23,830 nt of DNA from Clostridiales bacterium (GCA_004556545.1 SFGO01000032.1:1-23830), one strand, 5' to 3'; shown: positions 7,831-15,906, counted from the first letter of the stretch. Program-made: numbers and translations. Notes: generated from the sequence alone by a model not told the origin.

Positions 7831-8940
7831 ATGAAGAAAGCGATTGCGGTTATTTTACTGGCGGCGCTGTGCTGCTGCCTGCCGGCTCTGAGCCGGGCGG
7901 AGGAGCCGGAAATCTACACGCTGCTTTCGCCCAAGGGCAAGGTGCTGACCCGCTATCAGGGCCAGTGCGAAAAGGGCGACGAATATATTTCCGGCGATAA
8001 CCAGCACTATCGGGTCACGCAGGTGGACGAAGCTGACCATACCGCCCGGACGGAGCTGATCGGCAGCGCGGAAATGCCCGATGTGGGCTGGCTGGATCAG
8101 GTGGCGGACGCGACGCCCGTCAGCGCCGTCGCCCGGAAGATCGCCCTTTATTGTACCCACAGCGACGAAAGCTATCTCGAGGGCGACGGTACGCAAAGCA
8201 GCGAAAAGCGGGGCGGCATCTACGACGTGGCGGAGAAATTCGGCGCGCGGCTGGAAGCGCTGGGCGCGACCGTGGAGCGCAGCGAGGAGACCCATCATCC
8301 TCACGATGCGGGCGCTTACCGCCGCAGCCGTCAGACGGCGGTCAAGCTGCTGAAGGGGCAGCCCAGCGCGATCTTCGATCTGCACCGGGACGGCATCCCC
8401 GACCCGGAGGAGTACGCCGTCACCATCGGCGGGGAAAAAATGAGCAAGGTGCGCCTGCTGGTGGGCAAGAGCAACCAGAACCGGGAGGCCAACCTCAGCT
8501 TTGCCAAGCAGATCAAGGCCGTGGGGGACAAGTTGTACCCCAAGCTTATCAAGGATATTTATATGGGCAAGGGGACGTATAATCAGGATCTTGCGCCCCG
8601 CTCGGTGCTGCTGGAGTTCGGCACCCACACCCTTTCCAAGGAACGGGTGCTCCGCTCCACCGGCCCCATGGCCGAGGTGTGCTACAAGGCCCTCTTCGGC
8701 GGCGTGACCGGCTCGGCGGGCGCCAGCGACGTCAGCGGCAGCAAAAGCGCCGAAAACGTTCCGGCCGATCAGTCCAACAAGGGCTCCGGCGCGGCGGTAT
8801 GGATCATTCTGGCGCTGCTGCTGGGCGTGGGCCTGTTCGCGTTCCTTTCCACCGGCGGCAGGGGCGGTCTGGGCAAATGGAAGGACTCACTGAGCGAAAT
8901 GACGGGCGGGTTTTTCGGGGGAAGACGCAAAGACCGGTGA
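7831..8940 (+). CDS. SpoIIP-like peptidoglycan amidase/endopeptidase, tail-anchored
   Basis: A 369-aa exported protein with a stage II sporulation protein P domain. SpoIIP cleaves stem peptides from glycan and is needed for septal peptidoglycan thinning and engulfment. Residues 1-23 form a signal peptide ending SRA, with a CCC run at 14-16. The SpoIIP domain (about 102-290) carries the metal and catalytic motifs THSDESY (H110, E113), HHPHDAGAYRRSR (155-167), IFDLHRDG (H185) and LLEFGTH (E262). A Ser/Gly-rich linker (about 291-319) leads to a second membrane helix (about 321-340) and a short basic tail. Classical SpoIIP has a single N-terminal anchor, so this topology is unusual and it may be a spoIIP paralog. 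It starts 3 nt after the DUF1614 gene and is followed by a strong terminator. Confidence 0.88.
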   Translation: MKKAIAVILLAALCCCLPALSRAEEPEIYTLLSPKGKVLTRYQGQCEKGDEYISGDNQHYRVTQVDEADHTARTELIGSAEMPDVGWLDQVADATPVSAVARKIALYCTHSDESYLEGDGTQSSEKRGGIYDVAEKFGARLEALGATVERSEETHHPHDAGAYRRSRQTAVKLLKGQPSAIFDLHRDGIPDPEEYAVTIGGEKMSKVRLLVGKSNQNREANLSFAKQIKAVGDKLYPKLIKDIYMGKGTYNQDLAPRSVLLEFGTHTLSKERVLRSTGPMAEVCYKALFGGVTGSAGASDVSGSKSAENVPADQSNKGSGAAVWIILALLLGVGLFAFLSTGGRGGLGKWKDSLSEMTGGFFGGRRKDR

Positions 8941-8955
8941 AGGGCCGGGAAACGG

Positions 8956-8990
8956 AAACACAGGGCTTGAAGAAAAAAGCCCTGTGTTTT
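8956..8990 (+). terminator. Rho-independent terminator after the SpoIIP-like gene
   Basis: AAACACAGGGCTT (8956-8968) pairs perfectly with AAGCCCTGTGTTT (8977-8989), a 13-bp stem around an 8-nt loop, then T. It closes the DUF1614/SpoIIP unit. Between here and 9186 I see only the promoter described next. Confidence 0.9.
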
Positions 8991-9134
8991 CCTATATCGT
9001 TTATATCGTTCAGGAGCGTGAGGCCCAGAAGAGGATTGCCGGCGATTCACGCGGGCAAAGAGGGAACGGAAGCTTTTTTCACCCTGTCTCCCCGGCCTGC
9101 CGTCTTTTCCCGTCTTTTCTTCTTCCCCAAAATG

Positions 9135-9143
9135 TGATATACT
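9135..9143 (+). promoter_or_regulatory. Extended -10 promoter for the yerC-pcrA-ligA operon
   Basis: TGATATACT is a good extended -10 element (TGN plus TATACT) about 44 nt before the GTG at 9187. No convincing -35 box lies 17 nt upstream, which is common for extended -10 promoters. Confidence 0.6.
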
Positions 9144-9186
9144 ATTATCAGGAGCATTTTTGCTATCATGAGCGGAGGATGAAACC

Positions 9187-9519
9187 GTGTTTATACCCCG
9201 ATACCAAAGCGAGCAGACCGACCTGCTGATGCGGGCGCTGCTCGCCCTTGAAACCACGGAGGAAGCCCAGCGCTTTCTGGAGGATGTGCTCACGGTGCAG
9301 GAGCTCAGGAGCATAACCCAGCGGCTGGAAGTGGCCGTGCTTCTCCGGCAGAAGGTGACTTATCAGGAAATCGCCCACCAGACGGGCGCGTCTACCGCCA
9401 CCATCAGCCGGGTAAACCGGGCCCTGCAGTACGGGGCGGACGGCTACCGGCTGGTGCTGGATCGTTTGCAGGCTCAGTCAGACACACCGATGAAACAAGT
9501 TGAGGACAGCGAAAAATGA
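9187..9519 (+). CDS. YerC/YecD-family TrpR-like DNA-binding protein
   Basis: A 110-aa all-helical protein with a TrpR-superfamily DNA-binding domain: helices around LTVQELRSITQRLEVAVLL and a helix-turn-helix in TYQEIAHQTGASTATISRVNRAL (about 59-81). The YerC family is conserved in Bacillota, often beside pcrA; the target genes and any ligand are not established. The GTG start at 9187 is supported by GGAGG at 9174-9178 with 8-nt spacing; an ATG at 9179 is in another frame. Its stop overlaps the pcrA start (ATGA), so the two are translationally coupled. It may regulate its own operon, which is an inference from position. Confidence 0.88.
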   Translation: MFIPRYQSEQTDLLMRALLALETTEEAQRFLEDVLTVQELRSITQRLEVAVLLRQKVTYQEIAHQTGASTATISRVNRALQYGADGYRLVLDRLQAQSDTPMKQVEDSEK

Positions 9520-11792
9520 ATTTGGACGGATTGAACAAGGAACAGCGGCTGGCGGCGGAAACGCTGGAAGGCCCGGTATTGATTCTGGCGGGCGCAGGCA
9601 GCGGCAAAACCCGGGCGCTGACGTACCGGGTCGCCAATCTGATTGACCACGGCGTAGCGCCCTGGCATATTCTGGCCATCACCTTTACCAATAAAGCGGC
9701 CAAGGAAATGAAGGAGCGCGTCTCCGCCCTGACCGGCGAAAAAGGCGAAGAGGTTTGGGTCAGCACCTTTCACTCCATGTGCGCCCGCATCCTCCGCCGT
9801 GATATTGACAAGCTGGGCTACACCCGCTCCTTCACCATCTATGACGAGGACGACCAGTCCGTCGTTTTGAAGGAGTTGCTCAAGCACTTCAATATCGACG
9901 ATAAAATGCTGACCATCCGGGAACTGAAGGGCAAGATCAGCGACGCAAAGAACAAGCTGCTGGGCCCGGACGAATGGTTCCGTCAGAGCGAGAAGGATTT
10001 TCGCTGCCAGCAGATTCACGATATTTACGACGGCTACGAAAAGCGGCTCAAGGGCTCCAACGCGCTGGATTTTGACGACCTGCTGGTGCGCACGCTGGAG
10101 CTGTTCGCCGACCATCCGCCTGTGCTGGAAAGCTACCGCCAGCGCTTTCAGTACGTCCATGTGGACGAGTATCAGGATACCAACTTCGCCCAGTACACGC
10201 TGGTGAAGCTGATTACCAAAAACAGCCGGAACCTGTGCGTGGTGGGCGACGACGATCAGAGCATCTACGGCTGGCGCGGCGCGGACATCCGCAATATTCT
10301 GGATTTCCAGAAGGATTTCCCGGACGCGAAGGTCATCAAGCTGGAACAGAACTACCGCAGCACCGCCAATATTCTGGATGCGGCCAATCAGGTCATCGCC
10401 CACAACGCGGGCCGCATGGAAAAGGCCCTGTGGACGGAGCTGCCCGCAGGCGAACCCATCAAGCTCTTTGCCGCCGGAGACGAGCGGGAAGAGGCCGCGT
10501 GGGTCTGCGACCGCATCGCCCAGCAGCACCGCCGCCACCGGGAATACAGCGACATGGCCGTCCTGTACCGCTCTAACGCCCAGAGCCGCGTGCTGGAAGA
10601 AATGCTGGTGCGGGCGGGCATTCCCTACCGCATCTATGGCGGCCTGCGCTTCTATGACCGCAAGGAGGTCAAGGACATCGTGGCCTATCTGCGGGCCATC
10701 GTCAATCCTTCCGACGACGCCAGCCTGAAGCGCATCATCAATCAGCCCAAGCGCTCCATCGGCGACAGCACCGTGGCAGAGCTGAGCCGCTACGCTGCCG
10801 AGAAGGACATGCCCCTGTACAGCGCGCTGGTGGATATTCCCGAAAGCCTGTCCGCCCGTCCCCGCAAGTGCGTCAGCGATTTTGGAGAGCTGATGAACGA
10901 GCTGGTGCTGACCCGGGAGGACATGGGCGTCAGCGAATTTGTGGAGCATGTGCTGGAGCGCACCGGCCTGAAGGATATGTACGAGCGCGACCTGTCTGAC
11001 GAGGGCAAGGCGCGGCTGGAAAACGTGCAGGAATTTTTGGGCGCGGTAGCGGAATACGAAAAGGCCGCGGGCAATCCCTCTTTGGAGGACTATCTGGAAA
11101 ATATCGCGCTGGTCACCGATCTGGACAACGCCGACCTGAAATCCTCCAACGTGACGCTGATGACCATCCACAGCGCCAAGGGACTGGAATTTCCCATCGT
11201 GTTCATGGTGGGGCTGGAAGAGGGCATTTTCCCCAACGGCCGCAGCCTGCACGACGACACCCGTCTGGAAGAAGAACGCCGCCTGTGTTACGTGGCCATC
11301 ACCCGTGCCCGGGAGATGCTGTTCATCAGCTACGCGGCCCAGCGGATGCTGTATAATCAGGTCAATTACAACGCGCCAAGCCGCTTCCTGAAGGAGATCC
11401 CCGAACGGCTTCTGGACGATCAGTGGATCAGCCAGCGGGAAAAGAGCTTCCCCGGCGTGATGGATTCCTATTCGCATCCTGCGCCCAAGCGGGCTCCCCG
11501 CCACGCCATGAGCCATACCATGGGCTCGGGATTGGGCGCGGGCCGCAGCGCGCTGGGCGTTCCCGGCGTGCAGAAGGGTTTCACCCCCTCGGCGGCGGCC
11601 AGCGTGCCCAAGGACGCGGTTCCGGCGATTTTTGAGGTGGGCGACCGGGTCATGCACCGGAAATTCGGCGAGGGCAATGTGCTGGAAATTCGCGGCAGCG
11701 GCAACGACGCACGGATCGTCATCAGCTTTACCGCCTACGGCAGCAAGGAATTCGCCCTGTCCATCGCCCCCATTGTGAAGGTGGTCGACTGA
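9516..11792 (+). CDS. pcrA: ATP-dependent DNA helicase PcrA (UvrD/Rep family)
   Basis: A 758-aa superfamily 1A 3'-5' helicase used in nucleotide excision repair, replication restart and removal of stalled polymerases. Motifs run in order: Q-motif LNKEQRLA, motif I GAGSGKT (26-32), motif II VDEYQDTN, motif III GDDDQSIYGWRG, motif IV QNYRS, motif V MTIHSAKGLEFP and motif VI YVAITRARE, all intact. The C-terminal 55 residues (from DRVMHRKFGEGNVLEIRG) form the Tudor-like domain that in UvrD/PcrA contacts RNA polymerase. The start overlaps the yerC-like stop, and ligA begins 1 nt after the stop, the frequent pcrA-ligA pairing of Bacillota. Length and composition are ordinary for the family. Confidence 0.97.
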   Translation: MNLDGLNKEQRLAAETLEGPVLILAGAGSGKTRALTYRVANLIDHGVAPWHILAITFTNKAAKEMKERVSALTGEKGEEVWVSTFHSMCARILRRDIDKLGYTRSFTIYDEDDQSVVLKELLKHFNIDDKMLTIRELKGKISDAKNKLLGPDEWFRQSEKDFRCQQIHDIYDGYEKRLKGSNALDFDDLLVRTLELFADHPPVLESYRQRFQYVHVDEYQDTNFAQYTLVKLITKNSRNLCVVGDDDQSIYGWRGADIRNILDFQKDFPDAKVIKLEQNYRSTANILDAANQVIAHNAGRMEKALWTELPAGEPIKLFAAGDEREEAAWVCDRIAQQHRRHREYSDMAVLYRSNAQSRVLEEMLVRAGIPYRIYGGLRFYDRKEVKDIVAYLRAIVNPSDDASLKRIINQPKRSIGDSTVAELSRYAAEKDMPLYSALVDIPESLSARPRKCVSDFGELMNELVLTREDMGVSEFVEHVLERTGLKDMYERDLSDEGKARLENVQEFLGAVAEYEKAAGNPSLEDYLENIALVTDLDNADLKSSNVTLMTIHSAKGLEFPIVFMVGLEEGIFPNGRSLHDDTRLEEERRLCYVAITRAREMLFISYAAQRMLYNQVNYNAPSRFLKEIPERLLDDQWISQREKSFPGVMDSYSHPAPKRAPRHAMSHTMGSGLGAGRSALGVPGVQKGFTPSAAASVPKDAVPAIFEVGDRVMHRKFGEGNVLEIRGSGNDARIVISFTAYGSKEFALSIAPIVKVVD

Positions 11793-11793
11793 C

Positions 11794-13779
11794 ATGACGC
11801 AGCAGGATATGCGCGCTTTGGTGGACGAACTCAATCAGGCGTCCGTTCTCTATTACACCCGCGGCGACAGCCCTATGAGCGACGCGGAGTGGGATCAAAA
11901 ATACAATCAGCTGCTTCAGATGGAGAAAGAGTCGGGTATGGTATTGCCCGACTCTCCTTCGCATCGGGTGGGCGCGGAGCCGCTGAAAACCTTCGAGCAG
12001 CATAAGCACCTGAACCGCCTGTGGAGCATGGGCAAGGTGCAGAGCAAGGAGGAGCTTCGGGACTGGATCACCCGCACGGAAAAGCTTCACGCCCAGCTGT
12101 CCGACGGCCGGGAGGAGCCTCTGCCGCCCCTTCAATACGCGGTGGAGTACAAGCTGGATGGGCTGACCATCAATCTGACCTACGACCATGGCCAGCTGAT
12201 TCAGGCCGCCACCCGGGGCAACGGCGTGGTGGGCGAGGCCATTCTGCCGCAGGCCCGAACCATCCGCTGCGTGCCCCTGTCCATTCCGTGGCAGGGCCTT
12301 CTGGAAATTCAGGGCGAGTGCATCATGCGCCTGAGCGTGCTGGAAGCGTACAACAAGACCCATGACGAGCCGCTGAAAAACGCCCGGAACGCCGCCGCAG
12401 GCGCCTTGCGGAATCTGGATCCCGCCGTTACGGCTGCCCGGAAGCTGGATGCGTTTTTCTATCAGATCGGCACCGTCGAAAATCCTCCCTATACCGATAT
12501 GGAGGGCATGATGGCCTTCATTCGGGAAAATGGATTCCCCACCGCCGATTTTGACCGCAACGCCGCCAATTACGATGAAATTTCCGCCTTGATCGACCAG
12601 ATCGAAGCCCGGCGGGAAAGCCTGGATTTTCTGATCGACGGCGCGGTGGTGAAGGTGCGGGATGTGGCCACCCGTCAGGCCATGGGCTATACGGACAAAT
12701 TCCCCCGCTGGGCCATCGCCTACAAGTTTGCGGCGGAGGAAAACACCTCCACGCTGCTGGACGTCACCTGGGAGCTGGGCCGCACCGGCAAGCTGACCCC
12801 GGTGGCTCACCTGACCCCGGTGGACATCGGCGGCGTGACGGTACAGAACGCCACGCTCAACAACTACGACGATATTCTGCGCAAGAAAGTAGCCGTTGGC
12901 TGCGAGGTCTGGATTCGCCGCTCCAACGACGTGATTCCCGAGATCATGGGCCGGGTGGGAGAGCCCGGGCCGGACGAGCGGCCCATCGAGCCGCCCGCCG
13001 TCTGCCCTGCCTGCGGCGAAACGCTGGAACGCCGGGGCGCGCACCTGTTCTGCATGAACCGAAAGACCTGCAAGCCGCAGGCCGTCGCCCGGCTGAGCCA
13101 TTTCGCCAGCCGCAACGCCATGGACATCGACACCTTTTCCGATAAAACAGCCGAGCTGCTCTACGACCGTCTGGGCCTGCGGGACTGCGCCGATCTGTAC
13201 AGCCTGACCGCCAACGACCTGCTGGTGCTGGACGGCTTCAAGCAGAAGCGGGCGGAGAACCTGATTGCCGCCATCGAGAAGAGCCGCCATTGCGCGCTGG
13301 ATGCGTTCCTGTTCGCGCTGGGCATTCCCAACGTGGGCCGCAAGACCGCCAAGGATCTGGCGGATCGCTTCCGTTCGTTGGATGCGCTGAAAGCCGCCTC
13401 GCAGGAGGAACTGACGGCCATTCCCGATGTGGGGGAGATCGTTGCCGCCAGCATCACGGAATATTTCAGCTTCCCGGAGAACAATCAGATGATCCAGCGG
13501 CTGCTGGACGCGGGCGTTTCCCCGGTTTACGAAAGCACGGTGCAGTCCCACGCGCTGGACGGCATGACCATTGTCGTAACGGGCACCTTGCCCACCCTGA
13601 GCCGGGACGAGGCCGAAGCCCTGATCGCCGCTCACGGCGGCAAACCCTCCGGCAGCGTCAGCAAAAAGACGGCCTATGTTCTGGCCGGAGAAAAGGCCGG
13701 CAGCAAGCTGGCCAAGGCCGAAACGCTGGGCATTCCCGTCATCGACGAGGCCCGCTTCCGGGAAATGATCGGGGAATAA
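11794..13779 (+). CDS. ligA: NAD-dependent DNA ligase LigA
   Basis: A 661-aa ligase that seals nicks in replication and repair using NAD. Domain Ia has YYTRGDSPMSDAEWD. The adenylation site is EYKLDG (K120). The OB-fold, a zinc finger C404-x2-C407-x12-C420-x5-C426, the helix-hairpin-helix region (about 470-570, GFKQKRAENL, GIPNVGRKTAKDLA) and a C-terminal BRCT domain (about 587-661, DGMTIVVTGTL) are all present. The canonical PMLSL segment after domain Ia reads LNRLWSMGKVQSKEEL instead, a variant found in a divergent ligase subgroup. It sits 1 nt after pcrA, and a perfect palindrome ends the operon 10 nt after its stop. Whether it is the sole LigA of the genome cannot be seen here. Confidence 0.96.
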   Translation: MTQQDMRALVDELNQASVLYYTRGDSPMSDAEWDQKYNQLLQMEKESGMVLPDSPSHRVGAEPLKTFEQHKHLNRLWSMGKVQSKEELRDWITRTEKLHAQLSDGREEPLPPLQYAVEYKLDGLTINLTYDHGQLIQAATRGNGVVGEAILPQARTIRCVPLSIPWQGLLEIQGECIMRLSVLEAYNKTHDEPLKNARNAAAGALRNLDPAVTAARKLDAFFYQIGTVENPPYTDMEGMMAFIRENGFPTADFDRNAANYDEISALIDQIEARRESLDFLIDGAVVKVRDVATRQAMGYTDKFPRWAIAYKFAAEENTSTLLDVTWELGRTGKLTPVAHLTPVDIGGVTVQNATLNNYDDILRKKVAVGCEVWIRRSNDVIPEIMGRVGEPGPDERPIEPPAVCPACGETLERRGAHLFCMNRKTCKPQAVARLSHFASRNAMDIDTFSDKTAELLYDRLGLRDCADLYSLTANDLLVLDGFKQKRAENLIAAIEKSRHCALDAFLFALGIPNVGRKTAKDLADRFRSLDALKAASQEELTAIPDVGEIVAASITEYFSFPENNQMIQRLLDAGVSPVYESTVQSHALDGMTIVVTGTLPTLSRDEAEALIAAHGGKPSGSVSKKTAYVLAGEKAGSKLAKAETLGIPVIDEARFREMIGE

Positions 13780-13789
13780 GAGAGATTTT

Positions 13790-13833
13790 TGCAGGGGAGG
13801 GGCTTCTTTTGCAAAAGAAGCCCCTCCCCTGCA
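13790..13833. terminator. Perfect 44-nt palindrome downstream of ligA
   Basis: Each arm is 22 nt. The left arm (13790-13811) begins TGCAGGGGAGGGGCTTC and ends TTTTG; the right arm (13812-13833) is its exact reverse complement. The centre is TTTTGCAAAA, so the hairpin closes on a very small loop. No T-run follows on the plus strand, but T residues lie on the left, favouring a terminator on the minus strand or a palindromic repeat. It marks the left edge of the A+T-rich gene that follows. Confidence 0.75.
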
Positions 13834-13864
13834 CCCCTCCTAAGAAAACCTTTGGAGAGATGCT

Positions 13865-14617
13865 ATGTTTGATCCTGGTTTGAAAATTGGGCAAGTATTA
13901 AAAAACAGCGATATTGTCGATCTATTTAAGTGTGGTAATATGGGCGGAATGCGTCGTTCCAAATCGACGAACACACTCGTTATTATTTCCGACTATACGA
14001 AGGGTATATATCATGATAAATGGATCGGTGGGGTGCTCCATTATACGGGGATGGGGAAATCTGGCGATCAAGATATTCATTGGGCCCAGAATGCGACTCT
14101 TGCTGCATGTGGCAATAGTGACGTGGATGTCCATCTCTTTGAAGTAATCGAAGCTGGAGAATATGTGTATTGCGGCAGAGTGGAGCTTGTGAATAAACCT
14201 TATGTTGATAACCAGCCTGGTGAGGATGGAAACGATAGAAAGGTGTGGATATTCCCCATTCGCCCGGTTCCTGATAATGATGTAAAGAAACCTCGAATGT
14301 TTGTATTTAAGGATATGGAGGATTACAAAACGCGAGGAAAAAACGTGGATGCCGAGTATATGAAAATGGTGGCTGAAAAGAGAAACGCTCGTTTAAAATC
14401 GACGCCTTTCATCCGGGCTACGCCTGCCTTTCCTCCGAAACCGGAAGTAACTGTACCACCTGAAATGGTTGGGAAAAAAGTAAAACATAAGTCTTATGGA
14501 GAGGGAATTGTTACTAGCATAGCAGGAACAAATATGACGGTTTCATTTTTCGGTGTGGGTGAGAAAAAACTGAGCTACGAGGTTTGCATGAAAAATAATC
14601 TAATTGAATTCATATAA
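13865..14617 (+). CDS. Solitary SRA-like (ScoMcrA-type) modified-DNA reader
   Basis: A 250-aa cytosolic protein. Residues about 5-135 match the SRA-like domain of ScoMcrA-type HNH restriction enzymes, with GGMRRSKSTNTLVIISDYTK, VLHYTGMGKSGDQ and DVHLFEVIEAGEYVYCGRVE. Such domains read modified bases in type IV restriction. There is no HNH or other nuclease motif. A basic linker (about 155-195) leads to a C-terminal domain, VGKKVKHKSYGEGIVTSI through LIEFI, of the Tudor/SH3-like type also seen at the end of PcrA. GGAG at 13854-13857 supports the start. Four 60-base lines counted in it average about 40% G+C, against 65% for one line of ligA, and it lies between a palindrome and an inverted repeat, so recent transfer is likely. 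The family call is from memory of motif patterns; a defence role is inferred. Confidence 0.7.
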   Translation: MFDPGLKIGQVLKNSDIVDLFKCGNMGGMRRSKSTNTLVIISDYTKGIYHDKWIGGVLHYTGMGKSGDQDIHWAQNATLAACGNSDVDVHLFEVIEAGEYVYCGRVELVNKPYVDNQPGEDGNDRKVWIFPIRPVPDNDVKKPRMFVFKDMEDYKTRGKNVDAEYMKMVAEKRNARLKSTPFIRATPAFPPKPEVTVPPEMVGKKVKHKSYGEGIVTSIAGTNMTVSFFGVGEKKLSYEVCMKNNLIEFI

Positions 14618-14723
14618 CCATGGAAGCATTGATTTCCGAAACCAAGATATGAATGTGGACAACTGTGTTTCAATTTGGGGTTACTCGCCTTTTGTAGAAC
14701 AATTCTTTCCCTGCAACATAGCC

Positions 14724-14773
14724 ATTCCCCCTTCCGCATAGGCTGTACAGGCTGCGGAAGGGGGAATCGTTTT
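14724..14773 (+). terminator. Inverted repeat/terminator-like hairpin abutting the spmA start
   Basis: ATTCCCCCTTCCGCA (14724-14738) pairs perfectly with TGCGGAAGGGGGAAT (14753-14767) over 15 bp; the loop contains CTGTACAG. TTTT follows at 14770-14773, and the TTG start of spmA (14772) lies inside that run. The spmA ribosome binding site, AAGGGGG at 14758-14764, is in the 3' arm. The rest of 14618-14723 is A+T-rich tail without a gene. Confidence 0.7.
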
Positions 14774-15368
14774 GCTGCTGTCGTGGATCTGGCTGGGAAT
14801 GATGGCCGCGTCGCTTTTGTACGGCTGCCTGACGGGGCGGGCGGGGGCGCTGCTGCCCGCCGCACTGGACGGGGCTTCGTCCGCCGTGAGCCTGAGCCTG
14901 CGGCTGATGGCGGGCTATCTGTTTTTCTGCGGGCTGATGGAGATCATGAAGGAGCTGCGCCTGCCGGAAAAAATGGCCCGGCTGCTGCGGCCCTTTCTGC
15001 GGTTTGTGATGCCCACCCTGAAAGGCGAAGAAGCCCGTCAGGCGGTAACGCTGAATCTGACGGCCAATCTGCTGGGGCTGGGCAACGCCGCCACGCCTAC
15101 CGGGATCGAAGCTGTTCGGCAGATGGACGGGGAGCAGGAACACGATCCGAGGGTGCGCCACGCGCTGTATATGCTGCTGATCCTGAACGCCACGGGGCTG
15201 CAGCTGTTTCCCACCACGGTGCTGACCCTTCGGGTGGCGGCAGGTTCCGCCGACCCCAACGCCATCCTGCTGCCTACGCTGGCCTGCACGGCTTTTTCCA
15301 CGCTGGTGGGCGCAGGATTGGGGCTTTTGTGTTATCGCCTGAGCGGACGCCGGGAGGGACGGAAATGA
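14772..15368 (+). CDS. spmA: Spore maturation protein A (SpmA), nucleoside-recognition domain
   Basis: A 198-aa membrane protein of the Gate/nucleoside-recognition superfamily. SpmA and SpmB together are needed for full spore core dehydration in Bacillus and Clostridium. The N-terminus MLLSWIWLGMMAASLLYG is a first helix, and the family motif LTANLLGLGNAATPTGIEA is present (about 95-115), with about four to five membrane segments. The start is TTG at 14772, supported by AAGGGGG 7 nt upstream and by alignment with SpmA N-termini. It overlaps spmB by ATGA. Return to G+C-rich codon use shows it belongs to the host, unlike the gene before it. Expression is expected in the mother cell during sporulation, but I could not recognise a sporulation sigma promoter. 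Confidence 0.92.
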   Translation: MLLSWIWLGMMAASLLYGCLTGRAGALLPAALDGASSAVSLSLRLMAGYLFFCGLMEIMKELRLPEKMARLLRPFLRFVMPTLKGEEARQAVTLNLTANLLGLGNAATPTGIEAVRQMDGEQEHDPRVRHALYMLLILNATGLQLFPTTVLTLRVAAGSADPNAILLPTLACTAFSTLVGAGLGLLCYRLSGRREGRK

Positions 15369-15880
15369 AGACGATTTCCGACCTGCTGCTGCCCCTGCTA
15401 ATCCTGCTTCTGCTGCTGGCCGCCGGCTGGAAACGGCTGGACGTGCTGGAAGGCTTTGCGCGAGGAGCCCGTCAGGGCATGGAGGTAGCGGTGCGGGTGC
15501 TGCCCAATCTGGCGGGGATGCTCTGCGCCATTGCCCTGATGCGGGAATCGGGCCTGCTGGGGCTGCTATGCCATATTTGCGCGCCGGTCCTGACACGGCT
15601 GGGCCTGCCTGCCGAGGTCGCGCCGCTGGTGCTGGTGCGGCCGCTCAGCGGTTCGGCCTCTCTGGGCATGCTGGAAACCCTGCTGGAGCGCTTCGGCCCG
15701 GACAGCGCCGTGGGCATGACGGCCTGCATCGTCATGGGCTCCAGCGAGACGATTTTCTATACCCTGTGCGTGTATTTCAGCGGCGTGAAGGACAAACGGG
15801 CGGGCTATGCGGCCCTCTGCTCCCTTACGGGGATGCTGGCCGGGGTCTGGCTGGCGGGAAGGCTGGTCACCGGCGGCTGA
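15365..15880 (+). CDS. spmB: Spore maturation protein B (SpmB)
   Basis: A 171-aa membrane protein, partner of SpmA. It has an N-terminal helix (about 5-21, rich in Leu), GFARGARQGMEVAVRVLPNL, then the conserved segment VLVRPLSGSASLGMLE and the MGSSETIFYTLCVYFSG motif typical of SpmB, and a final helix. The ATG at 15365 overlaps the spmA stop, so the two are translationally coupled. The length agrees with the family. No strong terminator is seen before the metG promoter at 15907, so readthrough into the T-box leader is possible. Confidence 0.93.
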   Translation: MKTISDLLLPLLILLLLLAAGWKRLDVLEGFARGARQGMEVAVRVLPNLAGMLCAIALMRESGLLGLLCHICAPVLTRLGLPAEVAPLVLVRPLSGSASLGMLETLLERFGPDSAVGMTACIVMGSSETIFYTLCVYFSGVKDKRAGYAALCSLTGMLAGVWLAGRLVTGG

Positions 15881-15906
15881 AAGCCCTGAAAACTCGCGTT
15901 TTCCCA

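Noticed and set aside
9474..13635. Two long minus-strand open frames opposite pcrA and ligA
   Set aside because: The opposite strand encodes complete, motif-perfect PcrA and LigA; these frames show only the reverse-complement codon pattern.
13865..14617. SRA-like gene as a broken remnant of an HNH restriction enzyme
   Set aside because: The frame is intact, has a good ribosome site and ends in a complete second domain, so it looks like a finished protein rather than a truncated one.
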